DNA of 35,271 bases. Source: an uncultured Phycisphaerales bacterium. Its GTDB lineage: Bacteria; Planctomycetota; Phycisphaerae; WQYP01. The translations under genes and the position numbers were made by a program. Positions 21,148-29,242 of the stretch are shown here, one piece after another. Each line of letters opens with the position of its first letter. Within the stretch, counting starts at the first letter, position 1. Under the pieces are notes generated by a model. It was not told the origin of the DNA, did not search any database, and saw nothing but the letters and a program-made list of their open reading frames with translations. The stretch covers positions 1-35,271 of the forward strand of contig CAIMWO010000050.1 of NCBI GenBank assembly GCA_903845195.1, given 5' to 3'.

Positions 21148-21957
21148 TTAGGGAGTCAGTTCCAGGTATTTGGATTCGCGGGTGATTTTCAGCAGGCTGT
21201 GCTTGGCGGCTAGTTCGTAGAATTTGGCGAGGCCTTGGCGGCTGCGGGGGGTTACTTCGTATTTGAGGTATTCGGTGAAATAGCGGCGGGCGAGATCGCG
21301 GGGCCAGCCTTTTTCGGTGCAGTGCCGGTCGAGCAACTGCTCCGTCATTTCGGCACCCTGCTGCCGCGCCGCGTCGAGTAGGCGCGCCAGATCCAGGTCC
21401 ACGGCGTCCGCACGCATCATCCACATCGCGAACACAAAGGGCAGGCCGGTGAGCTTCTTCCACTCTTCACCAAGATCCAGTTGGAACGGATATTCCGCCG
21501 CCGGCGGTGAGGCGTTCACAACCTTATCACCGATCAGGAGCATGGTTTCATGTCCCCCACGATGCTCGCCCTCTCGCGCCTCCAGCGGAACTAGCGGGGC
21601 GTACGCGCCCCACCGCTCCCGTAGAATCACTTGCGCCAGGATGACGCTCGTATGGCTGTCTGTATCGCCGTGCACGCGCTTTATTTTTTCGGGGGGGACC
21701 TTGGAAAAAATGCGCACGGTCAGGGTTGGGCCGTCGCAACCGATGGCGCCGGCGGGCACGAGAAAGAGGGGGACTTGGCTCAACTGATAGTCCACCACGG
21801 AAAGCAAGGCCGTCGAAACGGCATTTCTTTCCACCAGTTCCAGCAGGTGCGAGGGGACGGCAAATTCCACGTGTGTGTCTGCCCGCCCCACCACCGCTTC
21901 TATCAATGGTTTGGAATTCAGGAATGACACGCAGCCGATGCGAAAGTGGGGATTCAT
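21148..21957 (-). CDS. mqnA: Chorismate dehydratase MqnA (futalosine menaquinone pathway)
   Basis: 269 aa. MqnA converts chorismate to 3-(1-carboxyvinyl)oxybenzoate, the first step of the futalosine route to menaquinone. The solute-binding-like fold starts with FRIGCVSFLNSKPLI and has AVPSHLLELVERNAVSTALL, VVDYQLSQ, TLTVRIFSK, DTDSHTSVILAQVIL and LLIGDKVV, then ...EWKKLTGLPFVFAMWMMRAD. These are the expected blocks and the length fits. Other mqn genes are not in the window. It starts four bases after the stop of the broken phosphatase gene and is probably in one transcript with it. Confidence 0.93.
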   Translation of the reverse strand: MNPHFRIGCVSFLNSKPLIEAVVGRADTHVEFAVPSHLLELVERNAVSTALLSVVDYQLSQVPLFLVPAGAIGCDGPTLTVRIFSKVPPEKIKRVHGDTDSHTSVILAQVILRERWGAYAPLVPLEAREGEHRGGHETMLLIGDKVVNASPPAAEYPFQLDLGEEWKKLTGLPFVFAMWMMRADAVDLDLARLLDAARQQGAEMTEQLLDRHCTEKGWPRDLARRYFTEYLKYEVTPRSRQGLAKFYELAAKHSLLKITRESKYLELTP

Positions 21958-21961
21958 CAGT

Positions 21962-22663
21962 TCAGTCCGCCATCTTTACCGTGGCCGTATCATGCGTGGT
22001 AACGCCGTTCATCGCCAGCGGATAATCCACGAGGCTGAGCAGATGAAAGATTTCGTGTTTCAGTTGCAGGATGACGACCAGTCCATTGGTCAGTGCGAAG
22101 TGTCGGGGCATGGATTCGGGAATTCCCAGCACGCTGTAAACGGCCCGCGCCAGTACCCCGCCATGCGTGACCACCAATACATCCTGTCCGCGATGCTCGT
22201 GCGAGATCTCCCGCAGGAATACCGAGGCCCGTACCCAGACCTCCTCATTGGTTTCAATGCCGGGCACGCCGGTCCAGTTGGCGAGATCGCCGCCGGCTTG
22301 TGTCTTGCCGCCCGCGCTGGATTCCGCGGCCTTGAGGTAGCCGGGGCCCAGTGTGGTCCGCACCTCGGCTACGGTCTTGCCCTCCAGGGTGCCGAAGTTG
22401 CGTTCGCGGAGTGTCGGCGAATGCTGCACTTTCAGGTCCCGGCCTGCCACGAGAATCTCCGCAGTCTGTGATGCCCGCGGGAGATCGCTCGACCAGACGG
22501 CGGAGAATTTCTGTTTCTGCAGGAATCCTGCAAGCTGCAGTGCCTGCTCACGCCCTGTATCATTCAGCGAGGTTGGCGTCTAGCCTTGGACGCGGCCCTG
22601 CAGATTCCAATCGGTTTGTCCGTGCCGCACCAGCCAGAGGCGGGCCATTGGTTTATCGCTCAT
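21962..22663 (-). pseudogene. Histidine phosphatase (phosphoglycerate mutase-like) with an in-frame amber codon
   Basis: From the ATG at 22663 the frame reads MSDKPMARLWLVRHGQTDWN and LQGRVQG, then TAG at 22582-22580 (codon 28), then continues in the same frame with TPTSLNDTGREQALQLAG, VWSSDLPRASQTAEIL, LRERNFGTLEGK and VVTHGGVLA to a normal end, 234 codons in all. RHG (13-15), the second catalytic region and the final HGG are all in place. The stop stands where relatives usually have Gln, His or Trp, so a C-to-T change from CAG is likely. Without readthrough the RHG is lost; a restart at GTG 22450 would give an inactive protein. Relatives act on phosphoglycerate, alpha-ribazole phosphate or other phosphates; specificity is unknown. 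Confidence 0.88.
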
Positions 22664-22740
22664 TGAGATCCTCGGTTGATTGTAATGCTCGCTCAGATGG
22701 CGATTCTACACGCAGGTGGCGGGGAGTTCATGTGGGTGGT

Positions 22741-22825
22741 CGTGGACCGTGGGCCGTGGTTCGTGAGCCGAGGGGAAGCGGGCGGCGTTACGGAGCACGA
22801 GGCACGGACCACGGACCATGATCCT
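22741..22825. repeat. Word-like repeat, GGGCCGTGG family, with inverted part
   Basis: CGTGGACCGTGGGCCGTGGT and TCGTGAGCCG repeat the phrase at 21001-21037. About 30 bp on, CACGGACCACGGACC is the same phrase inverted. The stretch lies between the divergent phosphatase and M24 genes. Confidence 0.78.
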
Positions 22826-22900
22826 CTGGGTCATGGTTCCGCTTTCGCGATACTGGCGGGTCACGTATACTTTGCGGTCATCCATTTGGACAGGAGTTCC

Positions 22901-24052
22901 ATGGCTCAAAAGATCGCCACGCATTCGGACCGAACCCATACGCCGGCGTTTATCGCGGCGCGGGTGGAGAAACTGCGTGCTGCACTTTTGGCGGCGAAGC
23001 TTCCCGCGTTGCTGGTGACCAATTTTCCCGATGTCTCTTATTTGACGGGGTTTGAGGGCGACGATTCGTATGCCCTGGTCACGGCCGAAAAGGTGCTGTT
23101 GATTTCCGACTCACGGTATGAAGAGCAAATCACCCGGGAAGCCCCGTGGGTGACTGCGGTAATGCGGCAAAAGCAGATTATGGAAGAGGTCGGCCGGCAG
23201 GTGCGGAAGATCGGGCTGACGAAACTGGGCGTGCAGGCGGAGAGCCTGACGCTGGCACAGAAGGGGACGCTAGAGGGGTTTCTCAAAGGGAAATCGAAAG
23301 GCAGGAGCGTCAAACTCGCCCCGGCGAAGGAGTTGGTCATCAAGCTGCGTCATCATAAGGATGCGCATGAGATTTCGATTCTGGAAGAGGCGATCCGCAT
23401 TGCGGAGGGGGCGTTTGAGGCGTTGAAGGGGCACATTCGCGGGGGCGGGCAGATTTTGACGGAGAATGAAATTGCATCGCTGCTGGTGCATGAGATGCGG
23501 AAGCGTGGGGCGTTGAATTCGTCATTTGATTCGATCGTGGCGGTGGGGGCGAACGGATCGCTGCCGCACTATCGGCCGCAGAATGTGCAATTGACGAACA
23601 ACACCCCCCTACTGATCGACTGGGGTGCGCGGTACCGGGGATACTGTTCGGACTTGACCCGGGTGCTGTTCATCGGTAACGTGCCCGCCGCCATTCGGAA
23701 GATCTACCAGGTGGTACTGGACGCACAAATGGCGGCGATTGAAGCGATCAAGCCGGGGAAGACCGGCAAGCAGATCGACAAGATCGCGCGGGACATCATC
23801 GCTAAAGCCGGATACGGCAAGAACTTCGGTCACGGGCTGGGCCACGGCGTCGGGCGGGATATCCATGAGGCGCTCTCGCTATCGAAGCTGAGCACGACGG
23901 TGCTTGAGCCGGGCATGGTGGTGACCGTGGAGCCGGGGATCTACCTGCCGGGCGTTGGCGGGGTCCGCATTGAAGACGACATTTTGGTGACTGACACCGG
24001 ATGCCGGGTGCTCAGCCGATTGCCGAAGGATCTGGCGTCGGCACAATTGTAA
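22901..24052 (+). CDS. M24-family aminopeptidase (Xaa-Pro aminopeptidase-like)
   Basis: 383 aa. The creatinase-like N-terminal domain (LLAAKLPALLVTNFPDVSYL) is followed by the pita-bread M24 domain. The metal ligands are visible: Asp240 and Asp251 (LLIDWGARYRGYCSDLTR), His315 in FGHGLGHGVG, Glu344 in VEPGIYLPG and Glu358 in RIEDD. It probably removes N-terminal residues before proline (PepP/PepQ group). The ATG at 22901 has AGGAG at 22892-22896 and a TATACT box at 22866-22871; the frame upstream is repeat sequence. In many bacteria this gene is followed by efp, accB and accC; here accB follows after 34 bp and efp is absent from that place. Confidence 0.93.
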   Translation: MAQKIATHSDRTHTPAFIAARVEKLRAALLAAKLPALLVTNFPDVSYLTGFEGDDSYALVTAEKVLLISDSRYEEQITREAPWVTAVMRQKQIMEEVGRQVRKIGLTKLGVQAESLTLAQKGTLEGFLKGKSKGRSVKLAPAKELVIKLRHHKDAHEISILEEAIRIAEGAFEALKGHIRGGGQILTENEIASLLVHEMRKRGALNSSFDSIVAVGANGSLPHYRPQNVQLTNNTPLLIDWGARYRGYCSDLTRVLFIGNVPAAIRKIYQVVLDAQMAAIEAIKPGKTGKQIDKIARDIIAKAGYGKNFGHGLGHGVGRDIHEALSLSKLSTTVLEPGMVVTVEPGIYLPGVGGVRIEDDILVTDTGCRVLSRLPKDLASAQL

Positions 24053-24086
24053 TCTTGGCGCTACTCGACTGAGGAGACCATAGGAC

Positions 24087-24596
24087 ATGGCAAAGAAACA
24101 GAACGTAAAGCCGACGGCTGGTACTGCGAGTTTCACGGACACCAAACGGGTGAAGGATTTGATCGCCCTGATGGCGGAGAACGGGCTGACGGAGATCGAG
24201 CTGGTGGAAGACAAGGCGAAGATCGTGCTGCGTCGCGGGACGTTTTCGGGCACGGCGATGGCGGCGAGCCATGCGCCGATGGTGCATCATGCACCGGCGG
24301 CCCATGTGGCGGCTGCGCCGGCGGCGGCACCGGCGGCGCCCGCGGAAGACACGACGCTGGTCGCGATCAAGTCGCCCATGGTCGGCACGTTTTATACGGC
24401 GGCGAATCCGGAATCGGATCCGTACGTTTCGATCGGCAGCAATGTCGACGCGAAGTCGGTCGTGTGCATCATTGAGGCGATGAAAGTGTTCAACGAAATC
24501 CATGCGGAGCTTTCGGGCACGATCGTGAAGATGCTCGTGTCGAATGGTCAGACGGTGGAGTTCGGGCAGCCATTGTTCATGGTGAAGCCCAACTAA
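24087..24596 (+). CDS. accB: Biotin carboxyl carrier protein of acetyl-CoA carboxylase
   Basis: 169 aa. BCCP carries biotin between the carboxylase and transferase parts of acetyl-CoA carboxylase, the first step of fatty acid synthesis. The N-terminal helical part ([18 protein letters not shown]) is followed by an Ala/Pro/His hinge (about residues 57-88) and the biotinyl domain [19 protein letters not shown]. The biotin lysine is K133 in [18 protein letters not shown] is more usual. AGGAG precedes the ATG. It lies between the M24 gene and accC, with a long hairpin in the gap to accC. Confidence 0.96.
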   Translation: MAKKQNVKPTAGTASFTDTKRVKDLIALMAENGLTEIELVEDKAKIVLRRGTFSGTAMAASHAPMVHHAPAAHVAAAPAAAPAAPAEDTTLVAIKSPMVGTFYTAANPESDPYVSIGSNVDAKSVVCIIEAMKVFNEIHAELSGTIVKMLVSNGQTVEFGQPLFMVKPN

Positions 24597-24606
24597 GAAT
24601 GGGTTC

Positions 24607-24675
24607 TCACAGAGGACACAGAGAACACAGAGAAAAACGGACTTTTCGGCTCTGTGCACTCTGTGTCCTCTGTGA
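24607..24675. repeat. Long inverted repeat between accB and accC
   Basis: TCACAGAGGACACAGAG (24607-24623) is the exact reverse complement of 24659-24675. Inside it, CACAGAG (24626-24632) pairs with CTCTGTG (24650-24656), leaving a short loop. The words are those of the 20519-20562 repeat. In RNA this would be a strong hairpin within the acc transcript, without a T-run. Confidence 0.88.
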
Positions 24676-24710
24676 GGAAAAGAGTTTTTGTTCAGTCGCA
24701 ACTCAACCGC

Positions 24711-24772
24711 CAAACCAAGGCACCAAGTAATTCTGTGAAAACCCTTCGTGTCTTCGTGCCTTCGTGGTTCAG
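24711..24772. repeat. Word-like repeat, CTTCGTG family
   Basis: CCAAACCAAGGCACCAAG is followed by CTTCGTGTCTTCGTGCCTTC and GTGGTT, ending 14 bp before the accC start. The unit CTTCGTG recurs three times with one-base changes. Confidence 0.78.
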
Positions 24773-24786
24773 AATAAGGACCAAAA

Positions 24787-26136
24787 ATGTTCCAGCGAAT
24801 TTTGATAGCCAATCGCGGGGAAATCGCTCTTCGGATTATTCGCGCGTGCAAGGAGTTGGGGGTGGAGTCGGTGGTGGTGTATTCCGAGGCGGATAAGAAC
24901 GCTTCGTATCTGCAGCTTGCGGATCAGGCAATTTGCATTGGTCCGGGGCCGGCGGCGGAGAGCTACCTGAATATTCCGCGGATCATTTCGGCGGCGGAGA
25001 TCGCGGACGTGCAGGCGATTCACCCGGGATTTGGATTTCTTTCGGAGAATGCGCACTTTGCCGAGGTGTGCCGGTCGTGCAAGATTGAATTCATCGGGCC
25101 GTCGGTTGAGGCAATGAAGATGCTGGGGTCGAAGCTGGCGTCGAAGGAGTTGGCGAAAAAATGCCATGTGCCGCTGACGCCGGGGTCGGCTGGCGCGATC
25201 ACGACGGAAGAAGAGGCGGTCGAGACGGCACGGAAGATCGGCTATCCGGTGATCATCAAGGCGTCGGCGGGCGGGGGCGGGCGGGGCATGCGGGTGGCGC
25301 ACAATGACATTTCACTGCGGTCGTCGATCAAGGCGGCGCAGACGGAAGCGGAGGCTGCGTTCAAGGACGGCACGATCTTCATCGAGAAATTCCACGAAGA
25401 GCCGCGGCATGTCGAAGTGCAATTGCTGGGCGACAAGCATGGGCATGTCGTGCATCTTTGGGAGCGCGATTGCACGCTGCAGAGGCGGCATCAGAAGCTG
25501 GTTGAGGAATCGCCGTGCCCGGTGATCGATCAGAAGACGCGGGAAGAGCTATGCGCGTCGGCGGTGCGACTGGCGAAGGAAGCGAATTATTATTCGGCCT
25601 GCACGTGCGAATTCATCATGGACAAGGATCGGAATTTTTATTTCCTTGAGGTCAACACGCGTATTCAGGTGGAGCATCCGGTGACGGAGCTGGTGACGGG
25701 AGTGGACCTGATCAAATGGCAGCTGAAGATTGCGGCAGGGGAGAAGCTGACGCTCAAGCAGTCGGACATTCCGCAGCGCGGCTGCGCCATCGAGTGCCGG
25801 ATCAACGCGGAGGATCCGGAGCGGAATTTCGCGCCATCGCCCGGTACGCTTGAAACCTTCATGACGCCCGGCGGCCCCAATGTGCGGCTGGATACGCACG
25901 CGTATCAGGGTTACCGCGTTCCGCCGAATTATGATTCCATGATTGCCAAGCTGCTGGCGTATGGCGCCACGCGCGATGAGGCGATTACGACGATGAAACG
26001 GGCGCTGGACGAATTCCGCGTCGGGCCGATCAAGACGACGATACCGCTGCATCAGCAGATCATGTCGAACCAGGCGTTCCGGCAATCCAAGGTGGATACG
26101 GGGTGGATTGAGCGGACGTATAAGCCGAAGGCTTGA
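24787..26136 (+). CDS. accC: Biotin carboxylase subunit of acetyl-CoA carboxylase
   Basis: 449 aa, the normal length. It carboxylates biotin on BCCP using ATP and bicarbonate. The N-terminal domain [20 protein letters not shown] is followed by the ATP-grasp with the glycine loop [24 protein letters not shown], the [18 protein letters not shown] block, [14 protein letters not shown] (metal and catalytic residues) and the C-terminal ECRINAEDP. All expected motifs are present. The start has AAGGA about 8 nt upstream within a repeat-rich leader. It is separated from accB by 190 bp of inverted and word-like repeats, an unusually large gap for this pair. Confidence 0.97.
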   Translation: MFQRILIANRGEIALRIIRACKELGVESVVVYSEADKNASYLQLADQAICIGPGPAAESYLNIPRIISAAEIADVQAIHPGFGFLSENAHFAEVCRSCKIEFIGPSVEAMKMLGSKLASKELAKKCHVPLTPGSAGAITTEEEAVETARKIGYPVIIKASAGGGGRGMRVAHNDISLRSSIKAAQTEAEAAFKDGTIFIEKFHEEPRHVEVQLLGDKHGHVVHLWERDCTLQRRHQKLVEESPCPVIDQKTREELCASAVRLAKEANYYSACTCEFIMDKDRNFYFLEVNTRIQVEHPVTELVTGVDLIKWQLKIAAGEKLTLKQSDIPQRGCAIECRINAEDPERNFAPSPGTLETFMTPGGPNVRLDTHAYQGYRVPPNYDSMIAKLLAYGATRDEAITTMKRALDEFRVGPIKTTIPLHQQIMSNQAFRQSKVDTGWIERTYKPKA

Positions 26137-26141
26137 AGCAA

Positions 26142-26213
26142 GAAGCAAGAATAAAGAAGGCTGTGGCGGCGACACTCCTTGCTTCTTGCTTCTTGCTTCT
26201 TTATTCTTACTTC
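26142..26213. repeat. Inverted word-like repeat after accC
   Basis: GAAGCAAGAATAAAGAAG (26142-26159) pairs with CTTCTTTATTCTTACTTC (26196-26213) apart from one position. GCTTCTT units are repeated three times in the right arm. It starts just after the accC stop and could act as a transcript end. Confidence 0.8.
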
Positions 26214-26329
26214 TTATCCTCCCCGCACGTCCCAGAATGAAATTCTCATACATTCTTTTGCATTCCCGCGGCCAAATCGTACATCTAAGGTGTAGTCGAT
26301 CTTGCTGTGAGATTGACAGCTACAGTGAA

Positions 26330-26517
26330 CCTCATGTGCCCACCCCACATGAGGATTGACAATTTACGACCGGCTGAGTGACGCGGAGGTCACTCTCGTT
26401 TCGCGGGCTCTCTCTCTCTCTCTCCCTGCCCCGCGTAACACTCGTTTCTCAGCCGAGCCGATCTGCCCTGGATCGGGGCTCGTCAGGATTGCCTCCCCTG
26501 GCGAGCCCACTTTTTTT
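26330..26517 (+). ncRNA. Candidate structured RNA with competing terminal stems
   Basis: Successive stems are CCTCATGTG/CACATGAGG (26330-26354), GAGTGAC/GTCACTC (26376-26395), CGCGGG/CCCGCG around a CT repeat (26402-26435), CGAGCCGATC/GATCGGGGCTCG (26454-26482) and a terminator (26476-26508 plus T7). The fourth stem and the terminator share GGGCTCG (26476-26482), so only one can form. TTGACA boxes occur at 26313 and 26356 but without a good -10. The RNA class is not recognised and expression is not shown; no plus-strand gene follows the terminator. Confidence 0.4.
26476..26517 (+). terminator. Rho-independent terminator
   Basis: GGGCTCGTCAGG (26476-26487) pairs with CCTGGCGAGCCC (26497-26508) with one G-T pair, followed by AC and seven T. 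It is 340 bp beyond the accC stop. Confidence 0.85.
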
Positions 26518-26532
26518 GCTGGGGCGACGTAC

Positions 26533-26570
26533 GTAAATTAGCCACAAATGAACACGAATGAACACGAATT
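26533..26570. repeat. Word-like repeat, CACAAATGAACACGAATG family, copy 3
   Basis: GTAAATTAGCCACAAATGAA, then CACGAATGAACACGAAT, directly after the terminator. Same orientation as the other three copies. Confidence 0.88.
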
Positions 26571-26706
26571 TTTGAGGGGTGGGGTGGGCCGGGGTTTTTT
26601 CGGGATGGCATTTTGGGGGAGAACCTGCCAACACAGTGTGAGCGAGACTGGCGCTCCCTGACGGTCGCGGTACCTGATGTCCAGTGGCCATCCTGCCGCC
26701 CCACTG

Positions 26707-27240
26707 TCACGGCGTGTAGATGCTGGTTTCACCGGTGGTGGCGAGGACTTTTACGCACATGCGCTGGCCTTGGTAGGTGAGGGTGATGATCAGGTCAGTG
26801 GTGAGGATGGGTTTGCCGTAGGGATCGAAGGTGAGGACGGTCATCGCGGTGTTGCCCATGGCGACGCTGGTGAGGGTGACGCCGGTGAGGCCCGCGTTGC
26901 GGCCGGTGGCGAAGTCATTGGTGTAGGGCTGGCTGTCGGAGGGGTGAGCGATGATGGAGGAACTGTTCAGGGCGACCAGCGAATATTTATTGTTGACGGT
27001 ATCGAAGTAGACGACGCGGGGATCGTTGGGTCTGGCGACGCACTCGCTGAGGCAGAATTCGATGTCGGCGGCGAGGACGTTGGCGGAAGTTTTGAGGCGG
27101 GGTGAGCCCATATTCATTGCGGCCGGCACGACGACGGCGCCAATGATTCCAACGATGAGAACGACGAGGACGATCTCGAAGAGCGTAAAGCCACGGGGTT
27201 TCGTGGGACGGCACTTGAATCTTTGAATACCTGTATTCAT
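26707..27240 (-). CDS. Type IV pilin-like/GspH-type prepilin
   Basis: 177 aa. After a basic leader of about 16 residues the prepilin motif RGFTLFEIVLVVLIVGIIGA appears: cleavage by PilD-type peptidase before Phe, Glu five residues on, then one hydrophobic helix. The rest is a beta-rich head with no clear subfamily. The start at 27240 is preferred over 27264; only a weak GGAAAAA lies in front. It begins 14 bp after the next prepilin gene ends, so the two are probably one transcript. Confidence 0.85.
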   Translation of the reverse strand: MNTGIQRFKCRPTKPRGFTLFEIVLVVLIVGIIGAVVVPAAMNMGSPRLKTSANVLAADIEFCLSECVARPNDPRVVYFDTVNNKYSLVALNSSSIIAHPSDSQPYTNDFATGRNAGLTGVTLTSVAMGNTAMTVLTFDPYGKPILTTDLIITLTYQGQRMCVKVLATTGETSIYTP

Positions 27241-27254
27241 TCGTTTTTCCAGCA

Positions 27255-27731
27255 TCAATTGCACGCATACCGCTGCAAGGTCACGAGCGTTTTGCCATCA
27301 CGCGATACCGTGACGGTCACGAGAAAGCCATTGATGGTCCGGCCCCAGCCGGTGGGCGATTGGGCCAGGGCGGTGATGGTGACGGCGCGTACGAAGGGTT
27401 GGTATTCGGAGGAGAGGGTGTTGCCGGCCAGGTCGGTGATGTTGTTGGGGCCATCGGTGTAGCCGCTGTAATCGTCGACATTGTCGTAGAGGGAGCGGCG
27501 GGTTTCGCCGGGGTCGGGGCCGAGGGTCGAGTAGCCCAGCGGATCGGCGATCGGCAGGCGCATGATTTCATCCATGAGGGAGCGTCCAAGGAGGGAGGCG
27601 TAGACGGTGTCCTGGGCGAGTCGGGACTGCTGACGTCCGGCCATGAGCGCACCGCTGACCGCGGCGGTGATGAAGGCCAAAATGGCCGCCGCCAACAGTG
27701 CCTCGACAGACGTAAACCCGCGCCGTTTCAT
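27255..27731 (-). CDS. Prepilin-like protein
   Basis: 158 aa from ATG 27731, with GGAG upstream. MKRRGFTSVEALLAAAILAF is a short prepilin leader with the cleavage motif G-F-T and Glu at position 5, then a membrane helix. The head is small and ends in VTLQRYACN. It resembles minor pseudopilins of the GspI/PilV kind in leader and size, without proof. First gene of the prepilin pair; a hairpin at 27834-27856 separates it from the PilZ gene upstream. Confidence 0.82.
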   Translation of the reverse strand: MKRRGFTSVEALLAAAILAFITAAVSGALMAGRQQSRLAQDTVYASLLGRSLMDEIMRLPIADPLGYSTLGPDPGETRRSLYDNVDDYSGYTDGPNNITDLAGNTLSSEYQPFVRAVTITALAQSPTGWGRTINGFLVTVTVSRDGKTLVTLQRYACN

Positions 27732-27833
27732 GGGCGAACTCCGATAACAAAGCTCCATCTCTTTCTTCGGTTGATTTGGTGAGTCGGTTGATGAGGGGGC
27801 TGACGGGTCGGGGCCTGCACCGCGCAAAGTAAA

Positions 27834-27856
27834 GGGCGTCCCGTGAAGGGACGCCC
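27834..27856 (-). terminator. Hairpin after the PilZ gene
   Basis: GGGCGTCCC (27834-27842) and GGGACGCCC (27848-27856) form a perfect 9-bp stem. On the minus strand it is followed by TTTACTTTG, a weak T-run. Confidence 0.75.
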
Positions 27857-27884
27857 TGCGATGTTGCAGTTGTGTTGTAGGTGG

Positions 27885-28280
27885 TCAGACGACGGCCACT
27901 TCCAGTTCTGTGAATTCGACGCCGATTTCGTACATGCCGACACCTGCGGGGCGGACGCGGATGACGCGGGCTTTGAGGTGGCGAATGCTATGGTCGGGCA
28001 GTGGGAGTTGGACATCGACGGCCTGACGGGGATAAATCAGCGTTTTGTGAATAAAGGAGAGGCCGGTGCGCGAGAGGTTGCGTGTGGACACTTCGAAGGT
28101 GGTGAGCTTTTCGCTGCCGGGAGGCAGGTAGCTGATGCGGGCATGGACGCGGTAGCGGCTGCGGCGAGTCACGCGGCGTTCCTGGCCGAGCTCTCCGCAT
28201 CCCTGGCGATCCAGCCATTCGAGGGTGTGTTCGATGGCGTCGGCAACGGTTGGGGCGGGGATCATTGTGGCAACGGACAT
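27885..28280 (-). CDS. PilZ-domain protein, c-di-GMP-binding motifs intact
   Basis: 131 aa. Residues about 35-46 are ERRVTRRSRYRV, which supplies the RxxxR motif, and RNLSRTGLSF supplies N-x-S-x-x-G. The rest forms the PilZ barrel (QAVDVQLPLPD, ARVIRVR, IGVEF). It should bind cyclic di-GMP. It is encoded upstream of the prepilin pair on the same strand, so control of pilus or secretion function is plausible but not shown. GGAGG lies before the ATG. Confidence 0.87.
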   Translation of the reverse strand: MSVATMIPAPTVADAIEHTLEWLDRQGCGELGQERRVTRRSRYRVHARISYLPPGSEKLTTFEVSTRNLSRTGLSFIHKTLIYPRQAVDVQLPLPDHSIRHLKARVIRVRPAGVGMYEIGVEFTELEVAVV

Positions 28281-28520
28281 ATCAGGCCTCCATCAGCTAA
28301 TGAATCTCTAGAATCTTTTCGACCCCGAGCATGGATCATGAGAAGTGAATAATGCGAAATGCTCTCACCTCCCATATCGGACTTTTTAGCTATCGGACGA
28401 TGAAGAATGTCACTTCACCAGAAAATGGCTGGTCGATAACTTTTTTCACGTAGGCCCTTGCCCTATCATCCTTCGCGGTGGCGTGCATCGGGATCGATCG
28501 CCTCACACTACAACGACGGA

Positions 28521-28566
28521 CGACGAGGATAAATTAGCCACAAATGAACACGAATTAACACAAATG
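28521..28566. repeat. Word-like repeat, CACAAATGAACACGAATG family, copy 4
   Basis: GACGACGAGGATAAATTAGC, then CACAAATGAACACGAATTAA and CACAAAT. It shares the GACGACGAGG start with copy 1. The remaining gap 28281-28624 has more word-like sequence and no gene. Confidence 0.88.
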
Positions 28567-28624
28567 TGTGAGAAGGCTGGAAACGTCCTTCGTCGAGCGA
28601 AATTCGTTATTTACGGAGGGCTTC

Positions 28625-29239
28625 ATGCCTCAAGACCTTTCACATCTTCCGAATCCGAACGATCCGGCGACGCCGCCGGCGCTGGGGCAATTGCCGGGGG
28701 ATCGGCTGATCCATTCGGCGTATCGGGCGACGCTGGTGGTGCGTCCGGTGACCAGCAATTCCGGAAGAACGTTGCAACGGGAGGTGGTGCTGCATCCGGG
28801 TGCGGTGATTATTTTGCCGGTGCTGGAGGGAGGGGAGAATCCGAGGATCGTGTTGATTCGCAATCGCCGGCACACGGTGCGGCAGGATTTGCTGGAGCTA
28901 CCGGCGGGGACGTTGGAGCCGGCATCGCCGCCGCAGACGGGGCATGAAGATCCGGCGCTCTGCGCGGCCCGGGAGTTGACGGAAGAGACTGGGTATGCTG
29001 CCGGAAGCATCAGGCCGTTGGGTTGGTTTTACACGTCACCGGGCATTTTGACCGAAAAGATGTATGCTTTCGTGGCGACGGATCTGGCGGCGGGCACGCA
29101 GGACCTGGAAGACAACGAGCAGATTCGGGTGGAGATACTGACGCGGACGGAGATACTGCAGTTGATCGAAGAAAACCGCATCGTGGACGCCAAGAGCATT
29201 GCGACGTTGCTAAGATACTTCAGCAAACTTTCGGAGTGA
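28625..29239 (+). CDS. Nudix hydrolase, ADP-ribose pyrophosphatase-like
   Basis: 204 aa. Nudix enzymes cleave nucleoside diphosphates linked to another group. ELPAGTLEP (residues 91-99) and RELTEETGY (116-124) mark the Nudix box, with Glu108 eight residues before Arg116; the canonical Gly is Pro102 because about seven residues are inserted. PLGWFYTSPGILTEKMYAFV is the ADP-ribose pyrophosphatase-type segment after the box, which favours NudF-like activity. GGAGG at 28615-28619 sets the start. The M50-like gene begins three bases after the stop, so the two are co-transcribed. Confidence 0.9.
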   Translation: MPQDLSHLPNPNDPATPPALGQLPGDRLIHSAYRATLVVRPVTSNSGRTLQREVVLHPGAVIILPVLEGGENPRIVLIRNRRHTVRQDLLELPAGTLEPASPPQTGHEDPALCAARELTEETGYAAGSIRPLGWFYTSPGILTEKMYAFVATDLAAGTQDLEDNEQIRVEILTRTEILQLIEENRIVDAKSIATLLRYFSKLSE

Positions 29240-29242
29240 TCC

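Noticed and set aside
26407..26425. The CT-dinucleotide run as a phase-variation tract
   Set aside because: It is not in a coding frame or at a promoter spacer; it forms the loop of a possible hairpin.
20427..28566. A CRISPR array made of the CACAAATGAACACGAATG copies
   Set aside because: Only four copies, far apart, with no regular spacers and no cas genes.
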